Shown piece after piece: positions 40,820-49,919 of a stretch of DNA of 64,000 nucleotides. This stretch comes from GCA-016699975 sp964420045. Lineage in GTDB: Bacteria; Patescibacteriota; Minisyncoccia; Moranbacterales; UBA1568. Position 1 is the first letter of the stretch, and each line of letters opens with the position of its first letter. Under the pieces are notes generated by a model. The model was not told the origin of the DNA and did not search any database. It was given only the letters and a program-made list of their open reading frames with translations. Both the position numbers and the translations under genes were made by a program. The stretch lies in assembly GCA_964420045.1 (NCBI GenBank), contig CAYQPQ010000002.1, forward strand, positions 5,203-69,202, written 5' to 3'.

Positions 40820-41905
40820 TCAGAGAACAGATATTACCCCTCCCCCCAAGCACATTTCCCCATCATAGAACACTGCGAATTGTCCGGGCGCAATGCCGGG
40901 TTGAGATTCATCGAGATATACGCGCCACCCATTATTGCGAAGCAAGCGAATACGACACGGGTATCGCGATTCCCCATGGCGGATTTTCACTTCGAAAGTT
41001 CTTTCTTGTGGTGCCACTCCGGCAATCCAATTCATATTTTCGATATCAAATGTCTTCCGCGATCCTTCCGCGCCGCGCCAGGCATTGGAAACGAACACTT
41101 CATTCTTCGCAGCATCCTTCCCCACCACAAACCACGGTCCGCCGGAAAGTTTCACGCCTTTTCGCTGTCCGATCGTGAAATACCAAAAGCCATCGTGCTC
41201 GCCGACCTTTCTCCCGGTTTCGTATTCGATAAGGTCGCCGCGCTTCGTGCCAAGATAGTGCCGCAAGAATTCATCAAACCGAACCTTTCCCAAAAAGCAA
41301 ATGCCCTGACTGTCTTTTCGCTTCGCATTCGACAAACCGAATTCTTGCGCCAATTCTCGCACGAGATTCTTCTGATACCCGCCAATCGGAAAGATCGCTC
41401 GCGAAAGCTGCGCCTGCGAAAGCTGTGAGAGAAAATACGTTTGATCTTTCACTAGGTCAGGTGAACACAGAAGTTTCGTTTTTCCCCGAACGAGTTTCGT
41501 TTGCGCATAGTGCCCCGTCGCAACACGATCAAAAGACGTCTGCGCCAGCGTCTCAAGAAATGCGCCAAATTTCACCCGCGGATTGCAGAGCATGTCGGGG
41601 TTCGGCGTCCGCCCGAGGCGAACCTCGTTGAGCACATACGACACCACTCGCGTCCAATACTCCTTCTGAAGCGCCACCACCGTAAGCGGCACACCGAGCT
41701 TCGCACACACCGCTCGCACATATCGCAAATCCTCTTCCCACGGGCATTCCCCCAAAAACGACACCTCATCCTCAAGCCAAATCTTGAGATAAAATGCATG
41801 GACATCATGTCCAGCACGCTTCAGCAATGCCAAAGAAACGGAGCTGTCCACCCCACCCGAAACCAATACCGCAATTTTTTCCTTCCGTAGAATTGAATGT
41901 AACAT
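40820..41905 (-). CDS. mnmA: tRNA-specific 2-thiouridylase MnmA
   Basis: A 361-residue enzyme that thiolates U34 of Lys, Glu and Gln tRNAs. The PP-loop SGGVDSSVS (about 12-20), catalytic Cys in NPDMLCNPRVKFG, second Cys in DSQGICFLGK, and ATGHYAQ are all present, with the C-terminal beta-barrel (GQFAVFYDGEMCLGGGVI). ATG 41905 (MLHSILRKEKIAVL) is the likely start. It follows the antiporter gene on the same strand. Confidence 0.96.
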   Translation of the reverse strand: MLHSILRKEKIAVLVSGGVDSSVSLALLKRAGHDVHAFYLKIWLEDEVSFLGECPWEEDLRYVRAVCAKLGVPLTVVALQKEYWTRVVSYVLNEVRLGRTPNPDMLCNPRVKFGAFLETLAQTSFDRVATGHYAQTKLVRGKTKLLCSPDLVKDQTYFLSQLSQAQLSRAIFPIGGYQKNLVRELAQEFGLSNAKRKDSQGICFLGKVRFDEFLRHYLGTKRGDLIEYETGRKVGEHDGFWYFTIGQRKGVKLSGGPWFVVGKDAAKNEVFVSNAWRGAEGSRKTFDIENMNWIAGVAPQERTFEVKIRHGESRYPCRIRLLRNNGWRVYLDESQPGIAPGQFAVFYDGEMCLGGGVISVL

Positions 41906-41941
41906 TCCCACTACACACAAAATAAACCTTCAATATCCTTA

Positions 41942-43219
41942 CTACCCAAACATTGCATACTCGGCGCACCAGACGGCGATGCCGGCGATGTAGCCGAAGA
42001 GTGCCGGGACAAATGCTTTGTCGAAATAATTTCGAAATGAAAGATCCTTGATCATGCCCATCGCGACAACACCCGCCGCCGACCCGATCACAAGAAGCGA
42101 CCCGCCCGTTCCCGCGGTGAGCGCGAGCAATACCCATATCGCCGGGTGATGGCTCGCCACAATATCGATCGCGGCGGCGGTCAATGGAATATTATCAACA
42201 ACCGCGGAGAGAATGCCGAGCGATGTATTCCCGGCAACAAGCCGCCACGTCTCCGGATTCGACCCAAATATCGCCGCAGAAATATCAGCAAGTACTCCCA
42301 AATGCCGAAGCGCGCCAACCGCGAGGAGAATACCAACAAAGAACAAAATACTTGCGTAGTCGACGCTTTTCAAAAGGCGCTCTATATCGGCGGCAAGGTG
42401 CGTCTTCGGATGCCTCGCGATTCTTGCAAAAAACGCGATAGCGATACCCGTTGTTCCAAGCCCCAAGAGAAGTCCCATATACGGAGGAAGTCCGAAGAAA
42501 TGCGAGACAAGCGGAAGCGAGAAAGACAACAAAGCAAGTGACACAATGATACGTTCCGACCGCGTCAACCGAAACGACTCCTGCTCGGATTCCTCACTAT
42601 CAATCGTATCGCGCACAATGCGTCGCGAAAGAAATGCGACACTTATCAACAGAATCGCGAAAGATGGCAAAAATCCCCATACCAAAATATTCTCAGCAGA
42701 AAACTTCCCGGCAAGCCACAGCATAATAGTCGTAATATCACCTATCGGAGAGAACGCACCCCCCGCATTGGCGGCAATCACGATAGCAGCCGCAACAACC
42801 AAGAGATTATTCCCTCGAAAGAATCGCCGCGCAATTTGAACCATGACAATAGTCGTAGTCAAGTTGTCGATAATCGCAGAAAGAAAAAACGCCACCGACG
42901 CCAAGAGCCAGATCTGCCCGGAGTCTGTCAGATGGAAACGCTGAATCTTCATCCGAACAAAATCAAAAAACCGATAGTGAATAAGAATCTCCACCAGCGT
43001 CATAGCCGCCAAGAGGAATGCAACCAATTCAAACACTTCCCGTCCAATTTCACCCAGAACGTCCTCCAAATTTCGCTCACCGGAAAAGACAGCGATAATC
43101 GCCCAGAGCGAAGCTCCTAGAAAAAGTGCGGTGTGCGTCTTGTGCACATGCCAGCGATGCTCCATAACAATCGCCGCATACCCAAACACAAAAACCGCAC
43201 ACACGAGAGAAATCAACAT
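41942..43219 (-). CDS. nhaD: NhaD-type Na+/H+ antiporter (ArsB/NhaD superfamily)
   Basis: A 425-residue membrane protein with about eleven hydrophobic segments. Signature stretches are LSAIIDNLTTTIVMVQIARR, IVIAANAGGAFSPIGDITTIMLW, and VVDNIPLTAAAIDI with the paired Asn/Asp of NhaD proteins. It exchanges sodium for protons. It has its own promoter and is followed by mnmA. Confidence 0.92.
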   Translation of the reverse strand: MLISLVCAVFVFGYAAIVMEHRWHVHKTHTALFLGASLWAIIAVFSGERNLEDVLGEIGREVFELVAFLLAAMTLVEILIHYRFFDFVRMKIQRFHLTDSGQIWLLASVAFFLSAIIDNLTTTIVMVQIARRFFRGNNLLVVAAAIVIAANAGGAFSPIGDITTIMLWLAGKFSAENILVWGFLPSFAILLISVAFLSRRIVRDTIDSEESEQESFRLTRSERIIVSLALLSFSLPLVSHFFGLPPYMGLLLGLGTTGIAIAFFARIARHPKTHLAADIERLLKSVDYASILFFVGILLAVGALRHLGVLADISAAIFGSNPETWRLVAGNTSLGILSAVVDNIPLTAAAIDIVASHHPAIWVLLALTAGTGGSLLVIGSAAGVVAMGMIKDLSFRNYFDKAFVPALFGYIAGIAVWCAEYAMFG

Positions 43220-43269
43220 AGACAGACCAGAAAAAAATAAAAGACTCCGCCACAGCGCAACCGAATCCC

Positions 43270-43298
43270 AGCATACCCCGGCTGGTCAATTTTGACAA
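43270..43298 (-). promoter_or_regulatory. Promoter of the NhaD-type antiporter gene
   Basis: Minus-strand TTGTCA (43293-43298) and TATGCT (43270-43275) are 17 bp apart, with a start about 45 nt before ATG 43219. Confidence 0.65.
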
Positions 43299-43320
43299 TG
43301 CTTTCTGAATACTTCTGAAC

Positions 43321-43357
43321 AAAAAGAAAAGAACCGGCACAAACCGGCGCTTTTCTT
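43321..43357. terminator. Terminator after the Ala-rich secreted protein
   Basis: AAGAAAAG-AA-CCGG, loop CACAAA, then CCGG-CG-CTTTTCTT: a 12-bp stem with an internal mismatch. A T run follows on the minus strand. Confidence 0.75.
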
Positions 43358-43417
43358 CGATATTCCGAGGACAATACGTACTATCAAAACGCGAACATTT
43401 CCGGAGAAGTCAGCTAA

Positions 43418-44419
43418 CTAGGAATTGGACTCGCTTTCAGATTCGGTAGTTCCAAATGCCGCTTTCAAATCAGCGCGAGCCTGCTCCATCGCCAATTTGA
43501 ACTCCGAAAGTGCTGTAGCAAAAGATGTCTTCTTCGCTTCAGCAAGCGACCTCACCTGCTCACCCACCGTATCTGCATCCTTTCGCTCGCTCCCCATACT
43601 CGCCCGAGCCGCCTTGAGACTCGCTTGCAGTGTCTCGCGAACCGTCACCGGATCAGTCCCTGATTCACAACCACTCTTTGCCGTCGCAAATGCCGCATCA
43701 ACAGCAGTCTTGAATGTCGCTAAACTCGAATCAACCGTAGTTTTCTTGCTACCGATCGCCGCATCAACTCCGGTACGGAACGCTTCAATCGCCGCATCAA
43801 CCGCTTGCTTTCGATTGGCAACCGCCGTTTCCACCGCCGCCTTAAACGCAGCTACGGCCGCTTGCTTCTTCGTATCATCTCCTGCTCGTTCAAGCAGCTT
43901 CGCATACATTTCCTCGCGCTTCATGTCGCGCTCATTGCGGTTCGTCTCAAGCGTCGCATCACGCTCATCGCGATTCTCATCAAAAACATTTCGTCGAGTC
44001 GCTTTCCGATTCATGATAGTCTTCTGAGCATCTCCCAAGCGCTGACTCAACTTCTCATTCCGCTCAACCATAGTCGTGCACAGATTCTGCTGTCGCTCCG
44101 ACATATTCTCTTCTCTCTGCGCCTTGCGATCCTCAGCATTTCCTTCCATAAAAGCGCGCTTCTGCATGCTATCATTCTCAACCTGCAGCTTCCGCTCCGT
44201 TGCAAGATCATGCGCCCGCACCCACGGAGTTTTCCTGTCGCTAGCACTCTTATCAGTGACATCACCTTCATTGGCATCACCACTGTTGCTGTTACTATTT
44301 TCGATCGCGTCGCTTTCGGAGTTTTCATCGGCATGCGCCAGAAACATTCCTCCTGCAAGAAGTACACCAACAAACACGGGGAGGGCAGCGCCAAAAAGAA
44401 ATTTATTGTTGCGTAACAT
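43418..44419 (-). CDS. Secreted Ala-rich helical protein, unknown
   Basis: A 333-residue exported protein. The signal peptide (about 8-30, ending AHADEN) is followed by an acidic Asn/Ser-rich stretch and then about 260 residues of charged helix with repeated AAFKAAVETAV, VDAAIEAFRTGVDAA and VDSSLATFKTAVDAA motifs, suggesting an elongated helical bundle. No enzyme motif. It overlaps the upstream membrane gene by 17 bp. Whether it stays on the cell or is released is not clear. Confidence 0.75.
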   Translation of the reverse strand: MLRNNKFLFGAALPVFVGVLLAGGMFLAHADENSESDAIENSNSNSGDANEGDVTDKSASDRKTPWVRAHDLATERKLQVENDSMQKRAFMEGNAEDRKAQREENMSERQQNLCTTMVERNEKLSQRLGDAQKTIMNRKATRRNVFDENRDERDATLETNRNERDMKREEMYAKLLERAGDDTKKQAAVAAFKAAVETAVANRKQAVDAAIEAFRTGVDAAIGSKKTTVDSSLATFKTAVDAAFATAKSGCESGTDPVTVRETLQASLKAARASMGSERKDADTVGEQVRSLAEAKKTSFATALSEFKLAMEQARADLKAAFGTTESESESNS

Positions 44420-44762
44420 CATAAGAGTTTGTTATATCATCAACAGTTTGCACATTTTCTTTTGCCGATTGCATCTCGCCATTCGCTTCATCGTCGAGCG
44501 CCGACGTGCCGGCATCATTTTTCAAAATATCATCAACAACAGTATCCGGTGTTGCCGGGGTTGATTCGCTTTTCTGCATCATTGCCTCCCCCGCAGGAGA
44601 AGCACTCGACGGCGTCGGAGCCGTTGGAGGCGCAGGCATTCTCACAGACGGCTCGTCCATCGGAGTAGCATTCCGATCGGCAAACTGCCGATAGATAAAC
44701 GCAAACGAGATAATCAAAAGACCAACGCCGACCGCCACGGCGATTTTTTGTTTTTCCGTCAT
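44403..44762 (-). CDS. Single-pass membrane protein with Pro/Ser/Asp-rich tail
   Basis: A 119-residue protein with one membrane segment (about 8-25), a Pro/Ala/Ser-rich linker (about 45-60) and an acidic C-terminal region. No family recognised. Its 3' end overlaps the start of the Ala-rich secreted protein, so the pair is coupled and may act together. Confidence 0.7.
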   Translation of the reverse strand: MTEKQKIAVAVGVGLLIISFAFIYRQFADRNATPMDEPSVRMPAPPTAPTPSSASPAGEAMMQKSESTPATPDTVVDDILKNDAGTSALDDEANGEMQSAKENVQTVDDITNSYDVTQQ

Positions 44763-44797
44763 AACGACTTCTTTTCAAAAGAATTAAAAGTGCCTTC

Positions 44798-44806
44798 ATT
44801 GTACCA
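44798..44806 (-). promoter_or_regulatory. Extended -10 promoter of the 44403-44762 gene
   Basis: Minus-strand TGGTACAAT is an extended -10 box 35 bp before ATG 44762. No good -35. Confidence 0.45.
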
Positions 44807-44915
44807 TGACACTCGACAGAAAGAAAAAGCGGTTTACACAAATGGCCATTCGCCACCAGCATAAACCGCATTGGAAAATATCGAGAGAGTACCCCTCCCG
44901 AAGCTCAATCTTCAT

Positions 44916-46184
44916 TCAGTGAACCCTCCGCCGAAACAAATCTCGAAACACCGGATAAATATCCGCCGGACCATCAATCTGCCGCATCGCGAAATGCGGA
45001 CACCGTTCTTTCACTTCCTCATACGACTCCCATAAACTCTGATGCCGATCCGGCGTAATTTCAATATACGCATAATAGCGAACGAATGGCACGATTTCCT
45101 TGAGAAGAATATCTTTGCAACGAGGCGAGTCATGCGCCCAATTGTCGCCGTCCGAAGCCTGAGCCACATAGATATTACAACTACTCGTCGGATAGCGATT
45201 CCTCATGATTTCACGCATCAACTCGAGCGCACTTGATACGACCGTACCTCCCGTTTCCTTTTTGCAGAAGAACTCGTGTTCAGTAGCTTCCTCCGCAACG
45301 GTATGATGTCGAATAAACACTATGTCTATCTTCTCATAGTTGCGCTTCAGAAAGAGGTGAAGCAACATAAAAAATCGCTTTGCCAAATCCTTTCGCGCTC
45401 GATCCATCGACCCCGACACATCCATAATACAAAACATCACCGCCTGTGTCGTCGGCTGGGGTTGCTGAGTCCTGTTTGTATAGCGCAAATCGAATGTATC
45501 GATGAACGGTACTGATCGAAGACAGGCACGTTCCCGAGAAAGCTCCTCAAGAAGAGCGCGCACAACAGGCGACTCTGATACGCCACTTTCACGGAAACAT
45601 TCCAAAACTTCCTCGATTTCCGCAATACGGCGCTTATGCTGGCTCCCAAATGCTATGCGTCGCGCCATCGCGCCCCGGAGAGACCGGACAATATCAATGT
45701 TCGACGGATTTCCCGCACTGCTAAACCCGGCACGAACAGACTTGAATTCGGTCAACGTGGCAAGTTGTGTCCGGACCAGGTTGGGTAATTCCAAATCCTC
45801 AAAGAACAATTCCAAAAATTCCGCGCGCGACAATTCGAAGACAAAGTCATCTGTGCCCTCTCCGCCATTGCCTGCCTGCCCACTGCCGGAACCACTCCCA
45901 TTTCCGCCCTTCGGACGTGAAACTTTGTCTCCCGGAACAAACTCTTGGTTGCCCGGATGAATCACTTCGCGTTTTCCACCATCGCCGTGCCTGAATTGCG
46001 GTTCGGACAAATCGCGGTTCGGAATATTCACCTGCTCGCCATTGTCGATATCAGTAATACTCCGACCATTCATAGCCTCGGTCACCGCCTTCTTGATCTG
46101 AACCTTGAACCGCCGAATGAATCGCTGCCGATTCACTGTGCTCTTGTGCTTCCCATCCAACCGCCGATCAATAAGCTGCGCCAT
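44916..46184 (-). CDS. DUF444 (YeaH-like) protein with VWA-type domain
   Basis: A 422-residue protein of the YeaH/YhbH family. A basic N-terminus with DRRLDGKHKSTVNRQRFIRR, a Gly-rich linker (about 98-115), and a C-terminal VWA-like domain with the metal site MDVSGSMD (about 260). ATG 46184 (MAQLIDRRLDG) is supported by GGAGGTG 4 nt upstream. In other bacteria the gene lies beside the PrkA/YeaG kinase; none is present in this window. Function is linked to stress response. Confidence 0.9.
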   Translation of the reverse strand: MAQLIDRRLDGKHKSTVNRQRFIRRFKVQIKKAVTEAMNGRSITDIDNGEQVNIPNRDLSEPQFRHGDGGKREVIHPGNQEFVPGDKVSRPKGGNGSGSGSGQAGNGGEGTDDFVFELSRAEFLELFFEDLELPNLVRTQLATLTEFKSVRAGFSSAGNPSNIDIVRSLRGAMARRIAFGSQHKRRIAEIEEVLECFRESGVSESPVVRALLEELSRERACLRSVPFIDTFDLRYTNRTQQPQPTTQAVMFCIMDVSGSMDRARKDLAKRFFMLLHLFLKRNYEKIDIVFIRHHTVAEEATEHEFFCKKETGGTVVSSALELMREIMRNRYPTSSCNIYVAQASDGDNWAHDSPRCKDILLKEIVPFVRYYAYIEITPDRHQSLWESYEEVKERCPHFAMRQIDGPADIYPVFRDLFRRRVH

Positions 46185-46495
46185 CACGCACCTCCGCACC
46201 TCAACAAATTGTTAAAAAACACCCCGCCGCCTTTTGTGCGACCGGGTTCTCTTTTTCATTCCCTTCTTTCGTGCTCACATTCCTTTTTCTGCAAAGAGAG
46301 ATCACCCGGTCACACCAAACGGTCACGCTTCGGAAGAAGCGCCCCAACAAAACACGCCGGAATCATACATCTCTCGGATTGCATATTTCCCTTATACCAC
46401 GCCCCTCAAGGAAACGCAAGGGTTGCCGCACTCGCCCGCGGCAACCCGGAACCACACGAGAGATCATCTCAAAGGTCACGTCCGCAAAAACGCTT
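46185..46495. other. Intergenic region between DUF444 and helicase genes
   Basis: About 310 bp with no supported gene. It contains the ribosome site of the DUF444 gene (46189-46195) and a hairpin at 46420-46447. The rest shows nothing I can name. Confidence 0.5.
46420..46447 (-). terminator. Hairpin after the helicase gene
   Basis: GGGTTGCCGC and GCGGCAACCC form a perfect 10-bp stem with an 8-nt loop, followed on the minus strand by a weakly T-rich TTGCGTTTCCTT. Probable terminator. Confidence 0.6.
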
Positions 46496-47776
46496 TTATC
46501 GGCGTCTTCGGCCGGTAGAGGCAAATGATCGAGGTGAAGGACCTCGCGACTCCACTTCGAAGCGTTCGACAAAAGTAAAGGCATAGCCGATCTTGGTGCC
46601 GCGACCCGTACGGCCGATGCGATGGATATAATCCTCGTAGGTCATCGGAAGATCATAGTTGATCACATGCGTGATCCCGTCGATATCGAGCCCACGCGCC
46701 GCAACATCCGTCGCTACCAAAACGCGCAATTGATCCTCACGAAACCGCGCAAGCGACCGCTCACGCTGCCCTTGAGACAAGTCGCCATGAATAGCGCCCG
46801 CTTTGAATCCGCGTTCGAAGAGCACTTTGGCAAGTTTCTCCGCGCCATGTTTCGTCTTGCTAAAGACGAGCACTTTCCGGAAAGTCTCCTGCAACAGCAT
46901 CTCATGAAGACGTTCAATCTTTTCCTCGCGCCCGTTCACCTGCACGACATCCTGATGTACATTCTCCGACGTCGCACGCGATTTGACGAAAACCGTCACA
47001 GGATTGGTGAGGAATGACTTGGCAATCTCGCGCACGCCCGCTTCCATCGTTGCCGAGAAGAAGAGTGACTGCCGCTCTTTCTTGGCAAGCGACAGAATAT
47101 GCTTGATGTCTCGCACAAATCCCATGTCGAGCATACGATCGACTTCATCGAGCACGACATTATTGAATCCGGAGATATCCATGAGCCGACGCTCAATCAA
47201 GTCTTTGATGCGCCCCGGCGTCCCAATGATAAAGTTCGGACGCAATCGAAGGTCTCGCACTTGGGAGTGCATATGCGCCCCGCCAATCACAACAGCCGAC
47301 CGAAGTCCCGATCCCTTGGAAAAGGCAGCAAACTCCGCTTGAATCTGCAGAGCGAGCTCTCGTGTCGGCACCAAGATAAGAACGAATTCGCTCTTTGGCG
47401 CGTGAAATATTTTGTGAATAAGTGGGATAAGAAATGCCGCCGTTTTCCCTGTTCCGGTATTCGCGATACCGATCACATCGCGTCCCGAGAGAACAAGCGG
47501 GATTGCCGCATCCTGAATCGGCGTCGGATTTTCAAAATTCCGATCGGCGATGATTTTCTTCAATTTTTCGTGTATGGGAAAATCAGAAAACCGGTGTTCC
47601 GGCTGAAATACTTCCGTTTCCGTCGATACGACGGCTTTTTTTACAAACTGTGAAATATCAAAATTCTTTTCCAGCGACGACTTCCCTCGGCCACGACCAC
47701 CCTTACCGGTCATTCCTTTGGGCGCGCTCCACTTTGATCGCGAATTGTGCGACCGAAAACTTCTCTCCTGAAACAT
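46496..47776 (-). CDS. DEAD-box family RNA helicase (DEVD variant)
   Basis: A 426-residue RNA helicase. A basic Gly-rich N-terminus is followed by Q motif FENPTPIQDAAIP, Walker A ANTGTGKT, PTRELALQIQ, motif II LDEVDRML (DEVD rather than DEAD), SAT, and the helicase C domain with VATDVAARGLDI and HRIGRTGRG. It remodels RNA in ribosome assembly or mRNA decay. A 430-bp gene-free region lies upstream, which may be a long leader. Confidence 0.94.
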   Translation of the reverse strand: MFQERSFRSHNSRSKWSAPKGMTGKGGRGRGKSSLEKNFDISQFVKKAVVSTETEVFQPEHRFSDFPIHEKLKKIIADRNFENPTPIQDAAIPLVLSGRDVIGIANTGTGKTAAFLIPLIHKIFHAPKSEFVLILVPTRELALQIQAEFAAFSKGSGLRSAVVIGGAHMHSQVRDLRLRPNFIIGTPGRIKDLIERRLMDISGFNNVVLDEVDRMLDMGFVRDIKHILSLAKKERQSLFFSATMEAGVREIAKSFLTNPVTVFVKSRATSENVHQDVVQVNGREEKIERLHEMLLQETFRKVLVFSKTKHGAEKLAKVLFERGFKAGAIHGDLSQGQRERSLARFREDQLRVLVATDVAARGLDIDGITHVINYDLPMTYEDYIHRIGRTGRGTKIGYAFTFVERFEVESRGPSPRSFASTGRRRR

Positions 47777-48213
47777 AGGCGTACTCTGCTAAGAAAAAAT
47801 TATGTCCCGTTTTGCGCACGCCTCGCTCCGAAAAACGAAGCGTGCCAAACAAAAACGGAATCCTCCGAAAAGGATCCCTCGAACATACGAACAGAGAGCG
47901 CCGTTTCAGATGATATGTTGTAGCCTCGCGATAGTGTTCCCCTCTTGCAAGGCGTCGTCAATAGTGTGACGCCATTCGTCTTTCAGTGGAAAACGAATCA
48001 ATCGCTTCCAAGACACAAGCACAGAGATGAATGAACATGCGAGGAAACTCCTTCGACTCTTCCGAGAAAAAAGCTTCTTCCTGCCCGATCATACTGATAT
48101 TCCCAACCTCCTCGCATCCCAAAAAATATTGCTGGGGGATCGAAAGGAAAGAAGCACCAAGAAAACCGAACAGACACTACAATTCTCAATAGTAGCAGAG
48201 AATATCCCCCCTG
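47777..48213. other. Gene-free region upstream of the helicase gene
   Basis: 437 bp between the obg stop and the helicase start (both minus strand). A hairpin GCACGCCTCG...CGAAGCGTGC lies at about 47815-47841. At 47960 a palindrome GGCGTC...GACGCC overlaps a possible TTGACG-17-AACACT promoter. A rightward frame from 48027 is mostly antisense to obg and has no ribosome site. Read as a long helicase leader plus intergenic sequence. Confidence 0.45.
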
Positions 48214-49230
48214 TCAAGACCGATCAGGCGAATTGTCCGAATATGGCTCATCATAAGCCTGTTCTCCCGAAAAACTTCGCGCGATGCCGGAGAGCGTTTC
48301 GCGCATCAGAAGAAGACTCGCGTCGTCGAGCACCGAGAAAGCAAACGTGTTCGGATTCTTCCGAGAAAGCGCTTTCACGAGTTTTTGCACCGCTTCCGGC
48401 GTCTGCTCATCGGCACGCGACACAACAATCCATTCCGGCTTCTCAAGCAACTTCGGATTGTACCGCTTGAGCTCCCTGCGAATATTCATATAGTCCGTAA
48501 CCGGCGTTTTGCTATCCGCCGCAACCAGATGAAAAAGCACGCGCGTCCGCTCTATGTGCTGCAAAAACTTATGACCCAAACCCTTCCCTTTCGAAGCACC
48601 CTCAATGAGTCCCGGAATATCCGCAATGATCGTATCGAAGTACACGCCAAGATTTGGCTCGAGTGTGGTGAAGCGATAGTTCCCCACCTTGCTCGACGCA
48701 TCGGTAAGCGCATTAAGCAGACTCGACTTCCCCACATTCGGATACCCGATAAGCCCGATATCGGCTATCATCTTGAGCTCCAAACGAAGCGTTATCGACT
48801 CCCCGGGAAGCCCCGGATTCGCCCGATTCGGTGTCGTATTCCGGCTCGACCGAAAGTGAAAGTTCCCGAATCCGCCGTTTCCGCCGCGCGCCACCAATAC
48901 CTTCTGCCCGGGAAACACAATGTCATAGTCTTTGCCCTGTGCCACATCATGCGCCACCGTCCCCACCGGCACGCGTACGATTTTGTCGGCGCCGTCGGCC
49001 CCGGTCCGCATGTTTTGCTCGCCATTTCCGCCATTCCCCGCGCGCACGCTTTTGACCGATCGAAACGGGCGAAGCGCACCCAAATCCGGCACGCCAAAAA
49101 GCACGACGTTCCCGCCACGTCCACCATTTCCACCGGTCGGCCCCTCGTTCATCATGGTCCGCGTAAACCGCACCACCCCATCCCCACCCTTCCCCGCCGA
49201 CACCTCAAGAGTAACATCATCGATAAGCAT
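48214..49230 (-). CDS. obg: GTPase Obg/CgtA
   Basis: A 338-residue essential GTPase of 50S assembly. The Gly-rich Obg fold (SAGKGGDGVVRFTR, GPTGGNGGRGG, LPGESITLRLELK) is followed by the G domain: G1 GYPNVGKSS (about 170), G3 DIPGLIEGA, and a G4 position reading VSRADE rather than NKxD. ATG 49230 (MLIDDVTLEVS) is the conserved start. Own promoter upstream. Confidence 0.96.
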   Translation of the reverse strand: MLIDDVTLEVSAGKGGDGVVRFTRTMMNEGPTGGNGGRGGNVVLFGVPDLGALRPFRSVKSVRAGNGGNGEQNMRTGADGADKIVRVPVGTVAHDVAQGKDYDIVFPGQKVLVARGGNGGFGNFHFRSSRNTTPNRANPGLPGESITLRLELKMIADIGLIGYPNVGKSSLLNALTDASSKVGNYRFTTLEPNLGVYFDTIIADIPGLIEGASKGKGLGHKFLQHIERTRVLFHLVAADSKTPVTDYMNIRRELKRYNPKLLEKPEWIVVSRADEQTPEAVQKLVKALSRKNPNTFAFSVLDDASLLLMRETLSGIARSFSGEQAYDEPYSDNSPDRS

Positions 49231-49238
49231 AGGTTGGA

Positions 49239-49267
49239 AGAGTATCACAGAATACGTTGAATAGCAA
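49239..49267 (-). promoter_or_regulatory. Promoter of obg
   Basis: Minus-strand TTGCTA (49262-49267) and TACTCT (49239-49244) are 17 bp apart. This would leave a very short leader before ATG 49230. Confidence 0.45.
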
Positions 49268-49318
49268 GAATATCTTCTTGACAACAGAAATTTGAATCAT
49301 CAACTAAAGCACGGTCCA

Positions 49319-49347
49319 TTGACAAAAAATTAATAATACGATACAAA
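49319..49347 (+). promoter_or_regulatory. Promoter of the secreted 132-residue protein
   Basis: TTGACA (49319-49324) and TACAAA (49342-49347) with a 17-bp spacer. GGAG follows at 49367-49370 and ATG at 49377. Confidence 0.75.
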
Positions 49348-49376
49348 GTATTTGCTATCAACCACCGGAGAAATCC

Positions 49377-49775
49377 ATGAAAGCAAGTGCAGTCCTTTTC
49401 AACATCGCCATCCTTACTACCACCCTCTGCTTCAGCAGCATAGCTCAGGCAGAAACGCCAAGTTGGTGCTCAATAGCCAAGAGCACCTTAAGTGAGGTGT
49501 ACAGGAAGTACAACATAGTCGACCCCACACACGCAGGATACGCCGTCAGAGATTTCGAAGCAGCGCTTCCCTCATTGCCAAGAGAAATCGGGAAATCCAT
49601 CATTGATGGCATTGTCCAAGGTAATGGCGGGGAACGCTACGAGGCAATCCCTAACCAAAACCGTGCGGAGGGATACTTGAGAGCGTTCGAGCGAATTATC
49701 GAAAATAACTGCGAAGAGAAGAAAGACCCAACAGAGAAACTCTTGGCACCACCAACAAACCTAAGGGTGATGTAA
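49377..49775 (+). CDS. Secreted protein of unknown function
   Basis: A 132-residue protein with a clear signal peptide (ILTTTLCFSSIAQA, cleavage after AQA about residue 24). The mature part is helical with one Cys near each end (SWCSIAK and NNCEEKK) and a C-terminal PPTNLRVM. No known family. It has its own promoter, ribosome site and terminator, and is one of the few rightward genes here. Confidence 0.75.
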   Translation: MKASAVLFNIAILTTTLCFSSIAQAETPSWCSIAKSTLSEVYRKYNIVDPTHAGYAVRDFEAALPSLPREIGKSIIDGIVQGNGGERYEAIPNQNRAEGYLRAFERIIENNCEEKKDPTEKLLAPPTNLRVM

Positions 49776-49795
49776 TCAGAAACAATCAACCCTCC

Positions 49796-49827
49796 AAAAC
49801 GACGAGACAGGAAGTCCGTCGTTTTTT
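49796..49827 (+). terminator. Terminator of the secreted protein gene
   Basis: AAAACGACG and CGTCGTTTT form a 9-bp stem around a 12-nt loop, followed by TTATT. Confidence 0.85.
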
Positions 49828-49868
49828 ATTCCCCCCACAGAAGCAAAATCAAAAAATTTCAAATGAAG

Positions 49869-49896
49869 AAAGGCTCTCCGATTTCGGACAGCCTTT
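49869..49896 (-). terminator. Terminator of the 49920-50585 gene
   Basis: AAAGGCTcTCCG and CGGAcAGCCTTT form a 12-bp stem with one mismatch around a short ATTT loop, followed on the minus strand by CTTCATTT. Confidence 0.7.
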
Positions 49897-49919
49897 ACCT
49901 TTACAAATTCAATCTCTCC

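Noticed and set aside
48027..48470. 147-codon rightward open frame
   Set aside because: More than half is antisense to obg and no ribosome site precedes it.
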